The position numbers and the translations under genes were made by a program. A stretch of 10,663 bases of DNA from Chitinophaga pinensis (GTDB lineage Bacteria; Bacteroidota; Bacteroidia; Chitinophagales; Chitinophagaceae): NCBI GenBank assembly GCA_945872805.1, contig CAMCBE010000034.1, positions 1 to 10,663 of the forward strand, in the 5' to 3' direction. The stretch's first letter is position 1. Every line of letters starts with the position of its first letter. A model generated the notes under the pieces. It was not told the origin of the DNA and did not search any database. It worked only from the letters and a program-made list of their open reading frames with translations. Of the stretch, positions 6,923-10,663 are shown one piece after another.

Positions 6923-7888
6923 ATGACCACAGATCAAGTTACATATTTAACGTTTGGCGTATTGCTTATTGGGGCATTAATATTCGATCTAGGGTTAATG
7001 AGCAAGAAGAATCAAGTTATTAGTATAAAAAAAGCATTGATTCAAACTCTTTTTTGGGTAAGTCTTTCTATTGCATTTTGTATTTTTTTATGGGTTGAAA
7101 AATCAACCATGTTGTCTACCAAGTATTTTGCTGCGTACCTCATGGAGTGGTCTTTGAGTATTGATAATATTTTTGTATTTATTTTAATCTTTACTTATTT
7201 CAAGATCAAGCCATCAGATTCTGGTCGAGTTCTTTTAATCGGAATTCTTCTAGCCATTGTATTTCGAATCGTGTTCATTGCTTTAGGTATTGAGTTGATC
7301 AATCGCTTCCACTGGATATTGTATTTATTTGGCTTTTTCCTTTTGTATACGGGGTTTCATCTTTTCAATAAAAAAGATGAAGCTGAATTTGATCCAGGGA
7401 GTACACGTATTTATAAATTTATTACTCGTTTTTTTAGGGTGACACTTGCTGAGCCTGAAGGGAAGTATTTTATAAATCAAAAGGGTAAGGTGTATTTTAC
7501 TACCTTATCTGTTGTCGTTTTGATGTTGGCCGCAGTAGATATAGCTTTTGCGTTAGATTCAATACCTACTGTGGTTTCATTGGTTCGTGAAAAAGCAAGT
7601 GTGGGCTTTAGTTCAGATGATATTCTAATTATTTATTCATCTAACATTTTTGCCGTCTTAGGATTGCGATCTCTTTTCTTTTTGTTACGTGGTGCAATCG
7701 ATCAATTTGATTACCTGCAGCAAGGTATTGCTATCGTGCTTATTTTTATCGGCATTAAAATGTTGATTGAATTCTTTGGGATTCATATCTCTATTTTTGT
7801 ATCATTGTGCGTTATCATGCTTTGTTTGTCTGGCTCTATTTTGTATTCAATCGAAGCAAAACGCAGGAAAGCCATAAAAAAAGATTAG
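6923..7888 (+). CDS. TerC/Alx family integral membrane protein, probable metal (Mn) exporter
   Basis: A 321-residue inner-membrane protein with about nine hydrophobic segments (near 6-24, 40-57, 67-91, 103-122, 130-148, 192-215, 236-256, 267-286, 290-309). It carries the family's intramembrane acidic motifs: EWSLSIDNIFVF at 75-86 (E75, D81, N82) and AAVDIAFALDSIPTV at 203-217 (D206, D212), then NIFAVLGLRSLFF at 241-253 and GIKML at 277-281. TerC was named for tellurite resistance; Alx and YkoY/MeeF relatives export manganese, and some TerC proteins help metallate exoenzymes. No ter operon partners are present, so a metal-homeostasis role is more likely than tellurite resistance. Known relatives are often under a yybP-ykoY Mn riboswitch, but the 51-base upstream gap is too short for one. 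murF-alr starts one base after its stop, suggesting cotranscription and perhaps translational coupling. Confidence 0.9.
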   Translation: MTTDQVTYLTFGVLLIGALIFDLGLMSKKNQVISIKKALIQTLFWVSLSIAFCIFLWVEKSTMLSTKYFAAYLMEWSLSIDNIFVFILIFTYFKIKPSDSGRVLLIGILLAIVFRIVFIALGIELINRFHWILYLFGFFLLYTGFHLFNKKDEAEFDPGSTRIYKFITRFFRVTLAEPEGKYFINQKGKVYFTTLSVVVLMLAAVDIAFALDSIPTVVSLVREKASVGFSSDDILIIYSSNIFAVLGLRSLFFLLRGAIDQFDYLQQGIAIVLIFIGIKMLIEFFGIHISIFVSLCVIMLCLSGSILYSIEAKRRKAIKKD

Positions 7889-7889
7889 T

Positions 7890-10358
7890 ATGATTGCTTA
7901 TCACTCTAATGATATTTTACTGATCATTCGGGCTAAACTGAATGGAAGACCTGATTCGGGCGATATACAACACCTTTCCATCGATAGTAGAAAAATTGTC
8001 TTTCCTGAGTCTACTTTGTTTTTTGCGATTACCACTTCAAAGCGAGATGGGCATGATTATATCAAGGACTTATACAGTCGTGGAGTTCGGCATTTTGTAG
8101 TCAGTAAATTGATAGATTACCATTTATATCCTGCCGCACAATTTATGCTTGTAGAGAATGTTGTGGAGTCTTTACATTTATTAGTTTCCGCGCATCGAAC
8201 GCAATTTAGCTATCCGGTTATCGGAATAACGGGGAGTAATGGCAAAACCATTGTAAAAGAATGGCTATTTCATGTATTGCAAACTGAATTCAATATCGTA
8301 CGAAGCCCACGCAGTTATAATTCTCAACTTGGTGTACCCTTGAGTGTTTGGCAAATGAATTCGGTTCATAATTTGGGAATATTTGAAGCTGGTATCTCAA
8401 CGGATGGTGAAATGCAAAATCTTCAGCATGTGATTCATCCTGATATAGGAGTCATCACCAATATTGGAGAAGCACACAATGATGGCTTTGAGACAATGTT
8501 GGCTAAGCTTGAAGAAAAATTAGTGCTTTTCCAAGAAGCTAAGTTGCTTGTTTACTGCAAGGACCATATCATGATTGATAAGGTTATTCATCAGTTACAA
8601 TTTAATTCTCTTCTAAGTTGGGGGAAAAGCGAATTAGCTGATGTGAGGATTACTAACCAAGTAATAGTAGATGGGAAGACATCCCTAAAGCTTATTTTTA
8701 GTGACCAGCACTATTCTTTATCTATTCCCTTTTCAGATCCTGCAGCCATTGAAAATGCAATGCATGTTTTTACAATTGCGCTATATTTAGGCGTAGCAAA
8801 AAAAGTAATCAATCGGCTGAATGATCTTCCACCGCTTGCTATGCGCCTAGAAAAGAAAGAGGGCCAAAATCAGTGTACATTAATAAATGATAGTTATAAT
8901 GCTGATCTAAATGGTTTATTCAGTGCGATTGAGTTTATGTCGATACAAGCTTCTAAACAAGATAAAACGGTTATACTTTCAGATATTACAGGTATAGCAG
9001 AACATGAGGAAAAGACGTATAGCGATATTGCAGAATACCTTTCACAAAAAAAAGTGCAGAGGTTAATTGGAATCGGGCCACATTTTCACCGCTTTAGTTC
9101 ATTATTTACGCTTAAGGAGATTAGGACTGAAGTTTATTTAGATCCTGAAGAATTTCTATCCCAGTTTCAACTTAGTGCCTTTCGAAATGAATTAATCTTA
9201 ATTAAAGGATCACGGGCTTCTAGGTTAGAGCGTATTAGTCATTTGTTAGAACGAAAGATTCACCAGACTCGGTTAGAAATAGACTTGCCTGCCATTACGC
9301 ATAATTTGATGGAGTATCGAAACGCTGTGAAAAAGGGTACTGGGTTAATGGCCATGGTGAAAGCATTTTCATATGGTTCTGGTAGTTATGAAATTGCTAA
9401 TTTATTACAGTTTCATCAAGTAGAATATCTTGCTGTAGCATATGTAGACGAGGGAGTGGAATTGAGAAAAGCAGGTATTAATTTACCTATTATGGTCATG
9501 AATACAGAGCCGCAAGCATTTCCTGAGTTATTGGAATTCAATTTGGAACCTGAACTTTTTTCCATCGATATAGCAAAACAGTTTGATCATTTTTTGCAAC
9601 AAGAAGGAATCAGTTTTTCACCTGTGCATATCAAAGTAGATACCGGTATGCATAGGTTGGGTTTTGACGTGGGCACCTTGAATGAATTAATATCATTGAT
9701 TCAAGAAAAAAATTCATTTAAAATTCAATCTGTTTTCACACATCTTGTTGCATCCGAAAATGAATCAGAGGATGGTTTTACGCAAAAGCAGCTTAGTGAA
9801 TTTGATAATGCATGTATTATTTTACAAGAGGGGTTAGGGTATTCATTTTTGACGCATGCTGCCAATACAGCTGCAATAAGTAGGCACCCTAATTTGCCAT
9901 ATTCTTTGGTGCGGTTAGGTATTGGCTTATATGGAATCGATCCTGGCAATACACAGGTAAATTTAATCGAGTCTAGTTCATTGAAGACAACAATATCTCA
10001 GATAAAACTAGTTTCAAAGGGTGAGTCGGTTGGGTATGGACGGAAGACAATTCTTCAACGCAATTCTATTATTGCAACAATACGAATAGGTTATGCAGAT
10101 GGTTATCCAAGAAGTTTGGGTAATGGTATAGGATCAGTTCTAATAAAAGGAAAGCAGGTAAAAACGATTGGGAATGTTTGTATGGATATGACCATGGTGG
10201 ATATCACGGATTATTCTGATATAACTATAGAAGATGAAGTATTGGTTTTTGGCAAGGGCAATTCAATAAGAGTTGTTGCCGATGCTGCGGGTACTATTCC
10301 ATACGAAATCATGACAGGCATATCTCAGCGTGTTCAACGGGTTTATTTTCATGAATAG
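7890..10358 (+). CDS. Bifunctional UDP-MurNAc-tripeptide:D-Ala-D-Ala ligase / alanine racemase (MurF-Alr)
   Basis: An 822-residue cytoplasmic fusion of two peptidoglycan precursor enzymes. Residues 1-452 are MurF, which adds D-Ala-D-Ala to UDP-MurNAc-tripeptide using ATP: DSRKI at 32-36, P-loop GITGSNGKT at 112-120, SPRSYNSQLGVPLSV at 139-153, NIGEAHNDGF at 191-200, NDSYNADLNGL at 333-343. Residues about 459-822 are the PLP-dependent alanine racemase, which makes D-Ala: RLEIDLPAITHNL at 461-473, MAMVKAFSYGSG at 487-498 with PLP lysine K491, KVDTGMHRLG at 582-591, VRLGIGLYG at 674-682 with R675 expected at the PLP ring nitrogen, GYGRKT at 715-720 with catalytic Y716, and GNVCMDM at 761-767. 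All key residues of both enzymes are present, so both activities are expected. This fusion is known across Bacteroidota. It links supply of D-Ala to a later step that uses it; the intervening Ddl ligase is not in the window. Start one base after terC fits the family N-terminus. Confidence 0.95.
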   Translation: MIAYHSNDILLIIRAKLNGRPDSGDIQHLSIDSRKIVFPESTLFFAITTSKRDGHDYIKDLYSRGVRHFVVSKLIDYHLYPAAQFMLVENVVESLHLLVSAHRTQFSYPVIGITGSNGKTIVKEWLFHVLQTEFNIVRSPRSYNSQLGVPLSVWQMNSVHNLGIFEAGISTDGEMQNLQHVIHPDIGVITNIGEAHNDGFETMLAKLEEKLVLFQEAKLLVYCKDHIMIDKVIHQLQFNSLLSWGKSELADVRITNQVIVDGKTSLKLIFSDQHYSLSIPFSDPAAIENAMHVFTIALYLGVAKKVINRLNDLPPLAMRLEKKEGQNQCTLINDSYNADLNGLFSAIEFMSIQASKQDKTVILSDITGIAEHEEKTYSDIAEYLSQKKVQRLIGIGPHFHRFSSLFTLKEIRTEVYLDPEEFLSQFQLSAFRNELILIKGSRASRLERISHLLERKIHQTRLEIDLPAITHNLMEYRNAVKKGTGLMAMVKAFSYGSGSYEIANLLQFHQVEYLAVAYVDEGVELRKAGINLPIMVMNTEPQAFPELLEFNLEPELFSIDIAKQFDHFLQQEGISFSPVHIKVDTGMHRLGFDVGTLNELISLIQEKNSFKIQSVFTHLVASENESEDGFTQKQLSEFDNACIILQEGLGYSFLTHAANTAAISRHPNLPYSLVRLGIGLYGIDPGNTQVNLIESSSLKTTISQIKLVSKGESVGYGRKTILQRNSIIATIRIGYADGYPRSLGNGIGSVLIKGKQVKTIGNVCMDMTMVDITDYSDITIEDEVLVFGKGNSIRVVADAAGTIPYEIMTGISQRVQRVYFHE

Positions 10359-10396
10359 TTTTTTGATAACTTATTCAAGGCTTCACGCTCTTGTCT

Positions 10397-10404
10397 TATA
10401 TTTG
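10397..10404 (+). promoter_or_regulatory. Candidate -7 promoter element for lspA
   Basis: TATATTTG, followed by CAAAAACAAATC, is an exact TAnnTTTG match of the kind very common before Bacteroidota genes. It ends 13 bases before the GTG start of lspA, implying a very short leader. A TTG at the expected -33 distance is not seen (one at 10363-10365 is about 31 bases away). The element suggests lspA is transcribed at least partly on its own rather than only with murF-alr. Confidence 0.55.
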
Positions 10405-10417
10405 CAAAAACAAATCA

Positions 10418-10663
10418 GTGAAGCTTAAACACGTTTTTCTTTTTACTATCCTAATTTTATTGGTAGATCAATTTGTAAAAATCTACATCAAGACTCATTA
10501 TTATATTGGGCAAGAGACTATTTTGATTAATGCTCTTCCATGGATGCGAATTCATTTCATCGAAAATGAGGGGATGGCGTATGGTTGGAAGTTGTCTGGT
10601 GGATGGGGTAAAATCGCCCTCACTGTTTTTCGATTGATTGCTGTTGTATTGGGTACATTTTAT
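10418..10663 (+). CDS. lspA: Lipoprotein signal peptidase (LspA, signal peptidase II), N-terminal part
   Basis: An inner-membrane aspartyl protease that removes signal peptides from diacylglyceryl-modified prolipoproteins. The frame is open from the GTG at 10418 to the window end (82 codons), so the gene is cut by the window edge rather than broken. Visible features: first membrane segment at about 5-20 ending in the conserved LLVDQFVK (D16, Q17, K20), then HFIENEGMAYGW at 46-57, the Bacteroidota form of the N-x-G-x-A-F motif, and the start of a second membrane segment after about residue 64. The two catalytic Asp residues normally lie in the C-terminal half, which is not shown. The GTG start is chosen because it directly follows the promoter element and gives the expected short N-terminus. 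It follows murF-alr by 59 bases. Confidence 0.93.
   Translation, partial: MKLKHVFLFTILILLVDQFVKIYIKTHYYIGQETILINALPWMRIHFIENEGMAYGWKLSGGWGKIALTVFRLIAVVLGTFY

Noticed and set aside
9725..9949. Minus-strand open frame inside the racemase domain
   Set aside because: It is the complement of conserved Alr sequence and has no independent support.
10376..10393. Short bulged hairpin (CAAGGC / GCtCTTG) after murF-alr as a terminator
   Set aside because: The stem is six pairs with a bulge, has no T tract, and runs directly into the lspA -7 element.
1..10663. Mobile elements, CRISPR arrays, tRNA or rRNA genes, phage or defence genes
   Set aside because: No transposase or integrase, no spaced direct repeats, no tRNA-like fold and no defence-family motifs were seen on either strand; the coding regions account for nearly all of the window.

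Overview
The window is a stretch of AT-rich chromosome from a member of the Bacteroidota. Several independent signs point there: a secreted protein with a type IX secretion (T9SS) C-terminal sorting tail, gliding-motility-type ABC proteins (GldF and GldG), a fused MurF-alanine racemase, TAnnTTTG-type promoter elements, and almost no Shine-Dalgarno sequences. The combination of fused GldF-GldG and fused MurF-Alr suggests the Chitinophagales/Saprospirales/Sphingobacteriales/Cytophagales side rather than Flavobacterium, but the genus cannot be told from this window.

Layout: (1) bases 2-1102, plus strand: the C-terminal part of fabF, then rnc (RNase III), the classic fabF-rnc pairing. (2) 1099-1521, minus strand: a methylmalonyl-CoA epimerase-like VOC protein, tail-to-tail with rnc so that their stop codons share a TTAA. 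(3) 1629-1976, plus strand: an IscA/ErpA/SufA-type iron-sulfur carrier, transcribed away from the epimerase; the divergent gap holds a 12-bp palindrome and a good promoter. (4) 1998-4319, minus strand: a 773-residue T9SS cargo protein of unknown function. (5) 4433-10663, plus strand: a single-chain GldF-GldG fusion, a TerC/Alx-family membrane protein, bifunctional MurF-Alr one base after terC, and the start of lspA, which runs off the end.

Together the genes are mostly core functions: fatty-acid elongation, RNA processing, Fe-S assembly, propionate/methylmalonyl metabolism, peptidoglycan precursor synthesis and lipoprotein processing. Added to these are envelope features typical of the phylum (T9SS cargo and a Gld ABC transporter). 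The cargo gene and gldFG are divergently transcribed around a GGGTTTAAACCC palindrome.

I found no mobile element, CRISPR array, tRNA, rRNA, defence island or clearly new system. The points most worth a second look are the GldF-GldG fusion, the Asp-to-Asn change at a metal-ligand position of RNase III, and the two palindromes in the divergent intergenic regions. No gene-free stretch exceeds about 115 bases.
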